Assembly: GCA_013289795.1 (NCBI GenBank)
Contig: JABCZH010000009.1
Coordinates: 1-64,000, forward strand
Direction: 5' to 3'
Source: Acidobacteriota bacterium
GTDB taxonomy: Bacteria > Acidobacteriota > Terriglobia > Terriglobales > Acidobacteriaceae
DNA: 64,000 bases
Shown here piece after piece: positions 1-7,984 of the stretch. The translations under genes and the position numbers were made by a program. The stretch's first letter is position 1, and each line of letters begins with the position of its first letter. The notes beneath the pieces are model-generated. The model did not search any database. It was not told the origin of the DNA and saw nothing but the letters and a program-made list of their open reading frames with translations.

Positions 1-2
1 GC

Positions 3-164
3 GGCAAGAAGACCTACCAGTGGATCACTATCATCGACAATTTTCTTACCGCGATGCAAACAATGGCCAAGGCAGCCGCCCAGCAGTCTCAGCCGACAGA
101 ACCCAATACGCTCCGACCCAGCAAGGCCAGCCAATTGAAGAATGTGACGCCACAAAAGCGATAG
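3..164 (+). CDS. 3' end of an unidentified element gene (partial)
   Basis: An open frame enters from the left edge and stops with TAG at 162-164, giving about 53 C-terminal residues. They begin with a helical, aromatic stretch (KTYQWITIIDNF) and end in a Gln/Ser/Lys-rich tail. The next gene starts 6 bases later in another frame and the recombinase follows, so this is probably the last part of a gene in the same mobile-element operon. Too little is present to name a family. The longer overlapping frame that starts at position 20 is less likely to be the true start of the excisionase-like gene because it would overlap this one almost completely. Confidence 0.45.
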   Translation, partial: GKKTYQWITIIDNFLTAMQTMAKAAAQQSQPTEPNTLRPSKASQLKNVTPQKR

Positions 165-169
165 CTGCG

Positions 170-436
170 ATGGATACCTCGGACAATACCGTAAAGGCAA
201 AACCAACCGGCGAGCCTGAAGCGTTCGTGGATGCCAGCGAAGCGGGCAAGTTTCTTCGCCTGCGCCCGCGTCGAGTCTTGGAACTTGCGCGTCGGGGAAT
301 TCTTCCCGCCTACCCTCTCGGCGACGGCGAACGACGCGTGTGGCGTTTTCGGCTATCAGAACTTGCTTCTGCGATTCGTTCCCGTGCGGTACACTCTGCT
401 CGGCAGTCTCCCGCGCCAGGACAGGAGACGATCTAA
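170..436 (+). CDS. Excisionase-like helix-turn-helix protein
   Basis: This predicted 88-residue protein has a MerR/excisionase-type winged HTH: EAFVDASEAGKFLRL, then a region with RRVLELARRGILPAYP and a wing with WRFRLSELASAI. Such proteins (HTH_17 type) usually act as recombination directionality factors or small repressors beside integrases. The start at 170 was chosen because the upstream frame ends at 164 and the residues before Met-51 of the longer frame look non-homologous and low in complexity. Its TAA overlaps the ATG of the recombinase (TAATG at 434-438), so the two are probably translationally coupled. Excisionase function is inferred from domain and position only. Confidence 0.7.
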   Translation: MDTSDNTVKAKPTGEPEAFVDASEAGKFLRLRPRRVLELARRGILPAYPLGDGERRVWRFRLSELASAIRSRAVHSARQSPAPGQETI

Positions 437-1635
437 TGGCGCGGTTTCAACGTGGAAGTTTGCGGATTGAATCCCGCAGGAAAGGACCGACCTGGGTGTT
501 GCGTTACTACGCAACCCGTGAGTCTGACGGACAGAGGGTAGAACATAAGCTCGCTATCGGGCTAGTGCATGATTTTCCTACCCAAACCGCCGCTTGGGCA
601 CGGGTGGAAAAGCAGCATCTTTCTTCACAAATCAATCAACCGGACGCAAGGACCCGTGTAAGGTTTGCTGATCTGGCCCAGCACTATCTAGAAAACGAGT
701 TGGGTGAGCAAACGGAAGCGGTGGACCCAAAGTCCCACACAACGATTGCAGGCTACAAACGCATTCTGAAGAATCGCTGTCTAGACCGATGGGGGAAACG
801 GAATGCGTTAGATATCGAGCCACTGGAAATCGAGCGATGGTTGAAGGCTCTGAAGCGAGAAGAGGGTCTTGAGAACCTGACGCTCGATAAAATTCGCCGG
901 GTGATGAGTCTGGTCTTTAAGCACGGCCAACGCTACGGATTGATTCCACGAACGCAGGAAGCCAATCCGATGCGCTTTGTCCGCTGCAAAACGACTAGCA
1001 GCTATGAAGCGATGATCCTCACGCCACAGCAGGCTTTTGCGGTTCTGATGAACCTCGGAGAACCCGAACGGACGCTTACTCTGCTAGCGTCTGCAACCGG
1101 GCTTCGTATTTCAGAATGCTTGGGCTTGCAGTGGCAGGATGTCAGCTTTGAGCAATCGCAGATTCATGTTCGTCGGACCTGGACCTGTGGCGCGATTGGG
1201 GTACCAAAGAGTAAGGCTTCACAGGCACCTGTTCCTCTGCACCCGCTACTTGCTGAATCCATGCAGGAGTGGAAGAATACAACGCCCTATTCGCAAACGA
1301 CGGATTGGGTGTTCCCTTCCATGCGGTGCAAAGGTACGCAACCGCGTACTGCAAATATGTTGGTTGAGGATCATTTGAAACCGGCAGCGGTTGCGGCAGG
1401 AGTGTTAACCGAAAACGACCCGCGTCGCTTCGGCTTTCACAACCTGCGCCATAGCCTTGCTTCTTTCCTTGTGCGGTCAAAAACCGATCCGAAGACGGTG
1501 CAGGCCCTACTTCGTCATTCGGACGTGAAGACGACCCTCCAACTCTACGCTCACAGCGTGAGTGAAGATCGCCTTGCGGCACAGGGACAGATGCTCGACG
1601 CGATGCTGCAATCGGGCGGTAGGGCGGTGAACTAA
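436..1635 (+). CDS. Tyrosine recombinase / phage-type integrase
   Basis: This 399-residue protein is a site-specific tyrosine recombinase. An N-terminal Arm/SAM-like DNA-binding region (about 1-185) precedes a catalytic domain. The catalytic set is visible: R224 in ATGLRISECLG, H335-x-x-R338 in HNLRHSL, H361 in LLRHSDVKTT and the nucleophile Y371 in QLYAHS. The start at 436 has a GGAG ribosome site at 424-427 and overlaps the stop of the excisionase-like gene; the longer frame starting at 340 has no such support. The gene points at the 3' end of a tRNA-Phe gene 77 bp downstream, the normal arrangement for an element integrated into that tRNA. The catalytic residues are intact, so the protein may be active. 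Confidence 0.95.
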   Translation: MARFQRGSLRIESRRKGPTWVLRYYATRESDGQRVEHKLAIGLVHDFPTQTAAWARVEKQHLSSQINQPDARTRVRFADLAQHYLENELGEQTEAVDPKSHTTIAGYKRILKNRCLDRWGKRNALDIEPLEIERWLKALKREEGLENLTLDKIRRVMSLVFKHGQRYGLIPRTQEANPMRFVRCKTTSSYEAMILTPQQAFAVLMNLGEPERTLTLLASATGLRISECLGLQWQDVSFEQSQIHVRRTWTCGAIGVPKSKASQAPVPLHPLLAESMQEWKNTTPYSQTTDWVFPSMRCKGTQPRTANMLVEDHLKPAAVAAGVLTENDPRRFGFHNLRHSLASFLVRSKTDPKTVQALLRHSDVKTTLQLYAHSVSEDRLAAQGQMLDAMLQSGGRAVN

Positions 1636-1711
1636 ATTTTGTGCGCCCTTCAATGGGCTGACCGTGGGCTGAGAGGTTGCGAGGTGATTCGGCTTAAGTC
1701 CTTTAGAATGA

Positions 1712-1787
1712 TGGTGGCCAGGGACGGAGTTGAACCGCCGACGCCAGCCTTTTCAGGGCTGCGCTCTACCACCTGAGCTACCTGGCC
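1712..1787 (-). tRNA. tRNA-Phe (GAA)
   Basis: On the minus strand the sequence folds as a complete cloverleaf. The 7-bp acceptor stem is GGCCAGG (complement of 1781-1787) paired with CCTGGCC (complement of 1716-1722). The discriminator is A at 1715 and an encoded CCA occupies 1714-1712. The anticodon stem CAGCC/GGCTG encloses the loop CTGAAAA, giving anticodon GAA for phenylalanine. The T arm contains GGTTCAACTCC. The 3' end faces the recombinase gene, so the tRNA is the likely attachment site of the element to the left. Confidence 0.97.
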
Positions 1788-1989
1788 ACGTTGCACACCG
1801 CTAGCTGACTGCCCCATCCTTCATTCGGATAAGTCTTAAGGCAGGCCGAAACTGGGCACAATCCTTGGACTACCGGCAGTCACAACGCTGGGAGCGTTTG
1901 GAGCAGAGCTGATTATAGCAACCAGGGCGCAATCGCTCAACGCAAGTTGCGAACTGGTCAAAGGCGGACGCGACGCCGCGCTCCGCGGT

Positions 1990-3303
1990 TCACTCTGCGC
2001 TCCATTCTCCGGGAAGGTTCAGAGTGCCGTTCAAAACCGTAAAGGCACAGTGGTTGGTGGCGAAGTAGTAGGCGATCTCGCGGTAGTCGATAGCGTTGAA
2101 AACAGCAAGGTCGGCATCTTTGCCGGACTCGATGGAACCTTTACTATCCTGCAGACGCAATGCCCAAGCTCCGTTGATGGTAGCGGCAGAGATGGCCTCG
2201 GCGGGAGTCATCTTCATGTGGGTGCAGGCGAGGGAAAGGACAAACGGCATACTAGGCGTGGGCGAGGAACCGGGATTGTAGTCGGTGGCCAGGGCGACGG
2301 CGACGCCGGCGTCGATCAGTTTGCGGGCGGGAGGGAATCTGTCAAGGCCGAGAAAGTAGTTCGCGCCGGGAACAAGGGTGGCGACGGTATTGCTTCGAGC
2401 GAGAAGAGGGAGGTCGCGGTCGTTCACGTGGTCCATATGATCGAGAGATGCGGGGTCGAAGTGCAGTAGAGGTGCGAGCGGCGGTTCGGTTAGTTGGCAG
2501 ACGTGGGCGCGGACCCCGAGGCCATGCCGAGCGGCGGCTTGAAAGATCTTTTCGGTGTCGGCGGAGGTGAAGGCGCCGCGATCGGTGAAAACGTCGACGA
2601 ATTGCGCGAGTTTGCGTTTGGCTGCGGCAGGGATCATCTTGTCGCACACTTCGTTTACATATTCGGCAGCGCGGCCGGTGAACTCGCTGGGCACAACGTG
2701 CGCACCGAGGAGGGTTGCGACCAGAGTGCCGGGCCAGCGGGCGGCAGCAGACCGGATGGCTTCGAGTGACTTCAACTCAGCTTCGAAAGTCAACCCATAG
2801 CCGGATTTGGCCTCGACTGTGGTCGTCCCCTGCTCCGCCATTTGGTGCAGTGCTCGCGTGACCTTTTCGGTGAGGGCACTCTTCCCTGCTTTCCGAACGG
2901 CTTCGACGCTAGAGCGGATACCGCCGCCGGCTGCCGCGATCTCTTCGTAGGTCGCGCCGGAGATGCGCTTCTCGAAATCCACGAGGCGCGGGTTCATGAA
3001 GGCTGGATGGGTATGGGAATCGACGAAGCCGGGAAGGACGACGTGGCGGGCACAGTCGATTTCGATTACTTTCTTGCGATTCTTCTTGAGCCAGGGATCG
3101 CGGAGTGCGTCTTTGGTCTTGCCCACCGAGACGATTTTGCCACCGAGGCAGAGGATGGCGGCGTCTTCGAGCAGTCCGATCTCAGAGAGCTCGGGGCCAC
3201 GACGGGGACCGGGCTTATCGGAGCGAAGGGTGAGAAGCTGGCCGATGTTGATCAGCAGCAGCGCGAGCGGATTTTGCCGGCGAGGTTTTCGAGGTGAACT
3301 CAA
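1990..3303 (-). CDS. hutI: Imidazolonepropionase
   Basis: HutI hydrolyses 4-imidazolone-5-propanoate to N-formimidoyl-L-glutamate, the third step of histidine degradation, in the cytoplasm. The 437 residues show the amidohydrolase-superfamily metal site DSHTHPAF (H97, H99), then EAKSGYGL, LLGAHVVP and a late ATDYNPGSS motif, all typical of HutI. The length is slightly above the usual roughly 405-420 because of a basic, Pro-rich N-terminus. The only start in the frame near the domain is a TTG at 3303 with no clear ribosome site, so the exact start is uncertain. It lies 67 bp downstream of the beta-propeller-like gene and in the same direction as hutU. hutH is not in the window. Confidence 0.93.
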   Translation of the reverse strand: MSSPRKPRRQNPLALLLINIGQLLTLRSDKPGPRRGPELSEIGLLEDAAILCLGGKIVSVGKTKDALRDPWLKKNRKKVIEIDCARHVVLPGFVDSHTHPAFMNPRLVDFEKRISGATYEEIAAAGGGIRSSVEAVRKAGKSALTEKVTRALHQMAEQGTTTVEAKSGYGLTFEAELKSLEAIRSAAARWPGTLVATLLGAHVVPSEFTGRAAEYVNEVCDKMIPAAAKRKLAQFVDVFTDRGAFTSADTEKIFQAAARHGLGVRAHVCQLTEPPLAPLLHFDPASLDHMDHVNDRDLPLLARSNTVATLVPGANYFLGLDRFPPARKLIDAGVAVALATDYNPGSSPTPSMPFVLSLACTHMKMTPAEAISAATINGAWALRLQDSKGSIESGKDADLAVFNAIDYREIAYYFATNHCAFTVLNGTLNLPGEWSAE

Positions 3304-3370
3304 GTTAGCAGTTTATCAGCCGTGGCAGAAACGCGTGATTACGGTGACGCTTCAGGTTAGACACCGCATG

Positions 3371-4534
3371 CTACGGAAGCCGATATACCTTCAGAACGCC
3401 GTCAGAAACAACCGCGAGCAGATTGCCGTCCGGTGATATGGCAAGGTCGTCGAAATGAATTGCCCAAGGACTCCACGGCGACGTGCCTTCAAGTTTCAGT
3501 GCGCAGATTACGTGAGGCTCCGAGAGGCTGTACACCGCAACTCTATCGGCGGATAAAAATGGGTACATGTCGAGAGGTGCACTTTTCAGGCCTCTCATCC
3601 TACCCTCAACAACTGCGAACCTGCTACCTCCGGTCGACTTCACCGATATGGCAAACCGACCCTTGGGCGGCGCCACAGTGAACACCGTCGAGTCATCCAC
3701 CGTCGCTACCACCACGTGGCGTCCCTCAATCACAAATGTCTCGCCAGTGACGAATTGCACCGGCGCGCTCATGACTTTTGCATTTACATCCTTCCAAGCA
3801 ACGTGGAGCGGTCGCCAGGATTGCCCGACTCCGCGTATGCATAAGTCGGATGGATCGCCACACAACCCTGCAATCCAGTGATCCGAGGCACTGGCCGCTT
3901 CCCGCTTTCCCGGCATTTCCGTCCACTTGGATATGACCTCGAACGTTTGTGTATCCCGCAGCTCCATCGTGCGGAGCCCATCCTTCGGAAAGTATGAGAG
4001 AAGGAGAGATCGCTGGCTCGGAGACACATTTTGTGATCCAAAAGGAGGGCAAGAATCATCTCCGAGTGCCCGTTCGCGTACTGACTCAAAGCCGGCTGAG
4101 AACAGATGAATGGTGTTTCCGGTGCAAGTGATAAATTTTCCGTCCCGCAAGCCGAGAAACCCAAACCAGGTAGAGGGCACATTCCACTCTTGTTGGCCCC
4201 GTTTGTCGCCGGTTCTGGCATCGACCAGTAGAACCTGTAGACGCCCCGGCCTCGCGGCCGGCAGGACAGTCTTTTTGTGCGTACCTAAGTCGTCCGCAGT
4301 TGCCCACGCCAGAGCGAGGCCGTTGACATCAGTGAAATCGACCCGAATGCGTATGGGGCGAACCGCCTCTTTGTCGCCGAACCTCTCGTATCCGAACTTG
4401 CGTAGGTCAACTTCGAACAGCGGCTTATCCTTACTGAGTGGGGGGTCTCGCTCCTGTAGTTGTGCTCTACTCGCGGACGCGAAGAACGCTATCATTAGCG
4501 CACCCAGGACCCATTTCGTGATGTCGGGGTTCAC
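3371..4534 (-). CDS. Secreted beta-propeller-like protein of unknown function
   Basis: This 387-residue protein has an N-terminal signal peptide ([19 protein letters not shown]) and repeating beta-rich segments ending in a WD40/YVTN-like last blade ([23 protein letters not shown]). Cysteines near the middle ([23 protein letters not shown]) could form disulfides, which suits a periplasmic protein. Its GTG start overlaps the TGA of hutU (GTGA at 4534-4531), so it is translationally coupled to hutU. I do not recognise a specific family. The coupling could be incidental, because the protein has no obvious role in histidine catabolism. Confidence 0.75.
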   Translation of the reverse strand: MNPDITKWVLGALMIAFFASASRAQLQERDPPLSKDKPLFEVDLRKFGYERFGDKEAVRPIRIRVDFTDVNGLALAWATADDLGTHKKTVLPAARPGRLQVLLVDARTGDKRGQQEWNVPSTWFGFLGLRDGKFITCTGNTIHLFSAGFESVRERALGDDSCPPFGSQNVSPSQRSLLLSYFPKDGLRTMELRDTQTFEVISKWTEMPGKREAASASDHWIAGLCGDPSDLCIRGVGQSWRPLHVAWKDVNAKVMSAPVQFVTGETFVIEGRHVVVATVDDSTVFTVAPPKGRFAISVKSTGGSRFAVVEGRMRGLKSAPLDMYPFLSADRVAVYSLSEPHVICALKLEGTSPWSPWAIHFDDLAISPDGNLLAVVSDGVLKVYRLP

Positions 4535-6228
4535 CGCCGGATGTCCTTACCTGACTTCATCGGGACTTTAACGCTCTTCTGCTGCGCGAATTCTTTCGCT
4601 TCCTCATATCCCGCGTCCACGTGGCGGATGACGCCCATGCCGGGGTCGGTGGTCAGGACGCGTTCGATGCGTTTGGCCATAGCTTCGGTACCGTCGGCGA
4701 CGGTGACCTGCCCGGCGTGCAACGAATAGCCGATGCCGACGCCTCCACCGTTGTGAATAGAGACCCAGGATGCGCCTGCGGCAGTATTCAGCAAAGCGTT
4801 GAGCAAGGGCCAGTCGGCGACGGCATCGCTGCCATCTTTCATGCTTTCGGTTTCGCGGAAAGGCGAGGCCACGGAGCCGCAGTCGAGGTGGTCGCGGCCG
4901 ATCACGATGGGAGCTTTGAGTTTGCCTTTCTTGACCAGGTCGTTCATGGCGAGACCGAACTGGGCGCGCTCGCCGTATCCCAGCCAGCAGATGCGGGCGG
5001 GCAGACCCTGAAACTTGATGCGCTTGCGGGCCAGGTCAATCCAGCGGCGCAGGATGCGGTTGTCGGGAAAGAGTTCGAGGATAAGGTCGTCGGTGACGTG
5101 AATGTCGGAAGCCTCGCCCGACAGAGCGACCCAGCGGAATGGGCCGCGGCCCTCACAGAACAGTGGGCGAATATAGGCAGGGACAAAGCCGGGAAAGTCG
5201 TAAGCGTTCTTCACTCCCCGCTGAAAAGCGAAAGTGCGGATGTTGTTGCCGTAGTCGAATGTGACGGCGCCCATCTTCTGCAACGCCAGCATTCCCTCCA
5301 CATGCTTGGCCATGGCATCGAGCGATAACTGCTGGTAGGTCTCGGGATCGCGCTGGCGCAGTTCGAGGGCTTCTTGCAGTGACATACCGTTCGGTACGTA
5401 GCCGTTCAGGGGATCGTGGGCGGAAGTCTGGTCGGTGAGAATGTCGGGGACCACGCCGCGCGCGGCGAGTTCAGGAATGACGTCGGCGCAGTTCCCGACG
5501 AGCCCGACAGAAACATTTTCCTTCTTGCGGACCGCGTTCTTCAGGATGCGCAGAGCTTCGTCGAGCGTGTTGACCATGAAGTCGCAATAGCCGGTCTTCA
5601 GGCGCTTCTTGATGCGTTCGGGATCAACGTCGATGCCGAGAAACGCCGCGCCGGTCATGGTTGCGGCTAGGGGTTGGGCGCCACCCATGCCTCCCATGCC
5701 GCCACTGACGATGAGTTTACCGGCGAGATCGCCATTAAAACTCTTCTCCGAGGCGGCGGCGAAAGTCTCGAACGTTCCCTGCACGATGCCCTGCGAACCG
5801 ATGTAGATCCAGGAGCCGGCGGTCATCTGGCCGTACATCATGAGACCGGCACGTTCCAGTTCGTTGAACTTTGCCCAGTTTGACCAGTGGCCGACGAGAT
5901 TCGAGTTGGCGATCAGCACGCGCGGAGCGTATTCGTGCGTCTTGAAGACGCCGACCGGTTTGCCGGATTGCACCAGCAGAGTTTCGTCGTTGTCGAGGCT
6001 CTTGAGCGAGGCGATGATGGCGTGGTAAGCCTCCCAACTGCGGGCGGCCCGGCCGGTCCCGCCATATACAACGAGGTCGCGCGGGCGCTCGGCAACTTCC
6101 TCGTCGAGATTGTTCATCAACATGCGCATGGCAGCTTCCTGCTGCCAGCCTTTGCAGGAGATCGCATTGCCGCGGGGAGCACGGATGGGCGTGTAGGTGG
6201 CCTGGGTGGTTTCGGTTTCTACCGGCAT
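4531..6228 (-). CDS. hutU: Urocanate hydratase
   Basis: HutU adds water to urocanate to form imidazolonepropionate, using tightly bound NAD+ as an electrophile. The 565-residue length matches the family. Conserved segments are [13 protein letters not shown] near the N-terminus, [16 protein letters not shown] for NAD binding, [30 protein letters not shown] and the late [18 protein letters not shown] block that holds the active-site cysteine region. The ATG at 6228 is clear. It is followed by the coupled beta-propeller gene and then hutI, so two of the four hut steps are here; hutH and the final deiminase or formiminotransferase are not. Confidence 0.97.
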   Translation of the reverse strand: MPVETETTQATYTPIRAPRGNAISCKGWQQEAAMRMLMNNLDEEVAERPRDLVVYGGTGRAARSWEAYHAIIASLKSLDNDETLLVQSGKPVGVFKTHEYAPRVLIANSNLVGHWSNWAKFNELERAGLMMYGQMTAGSWIYIGSQGIVQGTFETFAAASEKSFNGDLAGKLIVSGGMGGMGGAQPLAATMTGAAFLGIDVDPERIKKRLKTGYCDFMVNTLDEALRILKNAVRKKENVSVGLVGNCADVIPELAARGVVPDILTDQTSAHDPLNGYVPNGMSLQEALELRQRDPETYQQLSLDAMAKHVEGMLALQKMGAVTFDYGNNIRTFAFQRGVKNAYDFPGFVPAYIRPLFCEGRGPFRWVALSGEASDIHVTDDLILELFPDNRILRRWIDLARKRIKFQGLPARICWLGYGERAQFGLAMNDLVKKGKLKAPIVIGRDHLDCGSVASPFRETESMKDGSDAVADWPLLNALLNTAAGASWVSIHNGGGVGIGYSLHAGQVTVADGTEAMAKRIERVLTTDPGMGVIRHVDAGYEEAKEFAQQKSVKVPMKSGKDIRR

Positions 6229-6294
6229 GGAGTAATGGTAGTGGTTTGGGAAGAAGGGTTCAAATCAAGGTGGGCACTGCGCTCCGCCCATATC

Positions 6295-7044
6295 TCACCA
6301 CATCGTGTAGGGCCTTCCGTCGCTCGATATCCTTGGGGAAGAACTATGCACACCCACGATTCGCGGACCGCTATCAGCATTGATCGCCGACATCTCGGGA
6401 TTCCACTCTGGCGCGGCTGTCATCGGATCGATCGGAATTTTCTTGAGATATCCCGCCCTTACCAGATCGTCGAGCGATTGCGGTGCTTTCCGTTTGTCTA
6501 AGGTGTACTGCGAAATGACAGAACGCAGCGTGAACAGATTCTGTCGTAGTACTGCTTCCCTTGCTCCCAATATGGAGTCGCCAGAGGGTCGCCCGCCTGC
6601 TTCCAAGCCAGACACAATCGACAACAAGAAGATCGTCGATGCGGCCACGCTGAGTAGGGTTCGTACAGCATGGAGTCTTCCCCAGCGGTCTAAGAGCTGG
6701 CGGGCAAAATCAGAGTCTCTGTCGAGGTCGGGATCGAGCAGTTTCTTATTCGTAAGAAGGATAACGACCAGAGTAAAGGGGATCACGGCGCCGATTAGAA
6801 TTGCGCCAAGTAACCAGGCGAGACGCGAGGTGCTGAGCCAGGCCCCGATCGCGGTCAGGAAGCTCAAGGCTGCAAGCGAGGCCTGCATTACGGTGGCGCG
6901 CCGGTAGCTGGGACCGAACTGGGTAGCGGCGAGGACTGTGCCACATTCCATTCGCGCCGGATGTTCGACGAGGGTAATGTAGAGAGCGGCGCCGGCGAAG
7001 AGAGCGGCGCAAAAGGTTGCGGCGAAGCTAAGCGCAAAAGCCAT
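6295..7044 (-). CDS. DUF1772-like membrane protein fused to a pseudopilin head domain
   Basis: The first ~150 of 249 residues form a four-helix membrane protein with DUF1772 (anthrone oxygenase-like) features: LVEHPARM after helix 1, PFTLVVILLTNKKLL after helix 3 and WGRLHAVRTLLSV before helix 4. From about residue 158 the sequence becomes a pseudopilin globular domain. Forty-nine residues, from AREAVLRQNLF to PIDPMT, match the upstream pseudopilin at 41 positions, followed by the same type of C-terminal SDGxxYxxW ending. There is no GFTLxE prepilin helix. The ATG at 7044 lies one base after the stop of that pseudopilin; a longer start at 7122 would overlap it by about 75 bp and adds only a low-complexity leader. 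The membrane part may anchor the head in place of a prepilin helix. Function is unknown. Confidence 0.8.
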   Translation of the reverse strand: MAFALSFAATFCAALFAGAALYITLVEHPARMECGTVLAATQFGPSYRRATVMQASLAALSFLTAIGAWLSTSRLAWLLGAILIGAVIPFTLVVILLTNKKLLDPDLDRDSDFARQLLDRWGRLHAVRTLLSVAASTIFLLSIVSGLEAGGRPSGDSILGAREAVLRQNLFTLRSVISQYTLDKRKAPQSLDDLVRAGYLKKIPIDPMTAAPEWNPEMSAINADSGPRIVGVHSSSPRISSDGRPYTMW

Positions 7045-7045
7045 G

Positions 7046-7462
7046 TCACCAGGTGTTATATGCGGTGCCATCGCTGCCGACGCCGGCGGAGCCGCTGTGT
7101 ACGTCGACGATGCCGCCTTCATCCTGCTGGTCGAGGGACGCGATTTCGCCCTGCTCCTGATCTGGGGTCCAGCTGTCGCTGCGGCCGGTCATGGGATCGG
7201 TGGGAAGCTGTTTCAGATAGCCGGAGGAAACCAGATCATCGAGCGATTGCGGAGCTTTTTGCTTGTCGAGGGTATATTGCGAGATGACCGATCGCATTGT
7301 GAAAAGGTTCTGCCGCAGCACGGATTCTCTCGCCCGCAAAATCGACTGGTTATAGGCGGGGAGCGCAACCGAAACCAGAATCAGGATGATGCTGATGACG
7401 ATCATCAGCTCGATGATGGTGAAGCCGCGGCTGGCTTTTCTATGTGGGAGTCGCGTTGCCAA
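7046..7462 (-). CDS. Type II secretion / type IV pilus-like pseudopilin (GspG-like)
   Basis: The 138 residues begin with a short basic leader and a prepilin cleavage site, RGFTIIELMIVISI, followed by the hydrophobic class III helix and a small globular domain. The mature protein would start at Phe after Gly and have Glu at +5, as required for pilin assembly. The C-terminal head (RSVISQYTLDKQKAPQSL through a DPMT motif) is GspG-like in layout. The start is a TTG at 7462, three bases after the upstream pseudopilin's stop. The gene lies between another pseudopilin and the DUF1772-head fusion, all in one operon below the secretin gene. Confidence 0.9.
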   Translation of the reverse strand: MATRLPHRKASRGFTIIELMIVISIILILVSVALPAYNQSILRARESVLRQNLFTMRSVISQYTLDKQKAPQSLDDLVSSGYLKQLPTDPMTGRSDSWTPDQEQGEIASLDQQDEGGIVDVHSGSAGVGSDGTAYNTW

Positions 7463-7465
7463 GAT

Positions 7466-7930
7466 TTACCAGTCCTTGTATTTTGTGCCGTCGAGGGCAA
7501 TGCTCTGGGATTTTGTGTACACGTCGAAAACGTTCTGTTCGCCCCAGGAATCGGAATCCGGGTCGTCCTGCATGGAGCGCAAGCCCCATTCCGTGGAATT
7601 GGTCATCGGGTCTATCGGAATTTTGCGTAGAAACTTTAGCTTCTTGCCTTGGACGTCTTCACCCTTGACCAAAGTATCGAGGTCAGGAGGCCAGCCTTCG
7701 GAACCGACTTTGGTGCGGAAGGCGCCACGATCGCTGGCGTCTTTGTAGCGGTCAATGGCATCGCGCAATTGCCAAAGCGCTTGGCGCAACTCGTGTTCTT
7801 TTTCGCGCTTGATGGTGACCCGCGCCATGGGAACCGCCAGAAAGGTCAGCACAATCAGGATGGTGGTGGCCACGATCAACTCGATCAGGGTGAAGCCACG
7901 CATCCGCCGCGGTTTTGAAAAAGCTTTCAT
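7466..7930 (-). CDS. Type II secretion-like pseudopilin
   Basis: This 154-residue protein has the prepilin leader and processing site MRGFTLIELIVATTILIVL, a hydrophobic N-terminal helix, then a head domain with RQALWQLRDAIDRYKD and a DPMTNSTEWG segment resembling GspG. The C-terminus (SIALDGTKYKDW) matches the Ser-x-Asp-Gly...Tyr...Trp ending of its two downstream relatives. The start ATG at 7930 is 54 bp below the secretin stop, so it is probably cotranscribed with it. It would be processed by a prepilin peptidase that is not encoded in this window. Confidence 0.9.
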   Translation of the reverse strand: MKAFSKPRRMRGFTLIELIVATTILIVLTFLAVPMARVTIKREKEHELRQALWQLRDAIDRYKDASDRGAFRTKVGSEGWPPDLDTLVKGEDVQGKKLKFLRKIPIDPMTNSTEWGLRSMQDDPDSDSWGEQNVFDVYTKSQSIALDGTKYKDW

Positions 7931-7984
7931 TGGTGTGTCACGCGAGAATTCTTCTTACGCTTTCGGAGAGTCCGCCCTTCCCGA

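Larger units (their letters stand above)
1..1714 (+). mobile_element. Right end of an integrative element inserted at tRNA-Phe
   Basis: An excisionase-like gene and an intact tyrosine recombinase lie directly beside the 3' end of tRNA-Phe, while genes beyond the tRNA (hutI, hutU) are ordinary chromosomal genes. Tyrosine recombinases commonly use the 3' half of a tRNA as attB, so the crossover is expected within about 1712-1755. The rest of the element and the second att copy would lie left of the window. The boundary given is inferred; no duplicated att sequence is visible in this window. Confidence 0.6.

Noticed and set aside
4621-5328. 235-codon plus-strand frame across hutU
   Set aside because: It lies entirely within hutU on the opposite strand and has no recognisable domain; it is a shadow frame.
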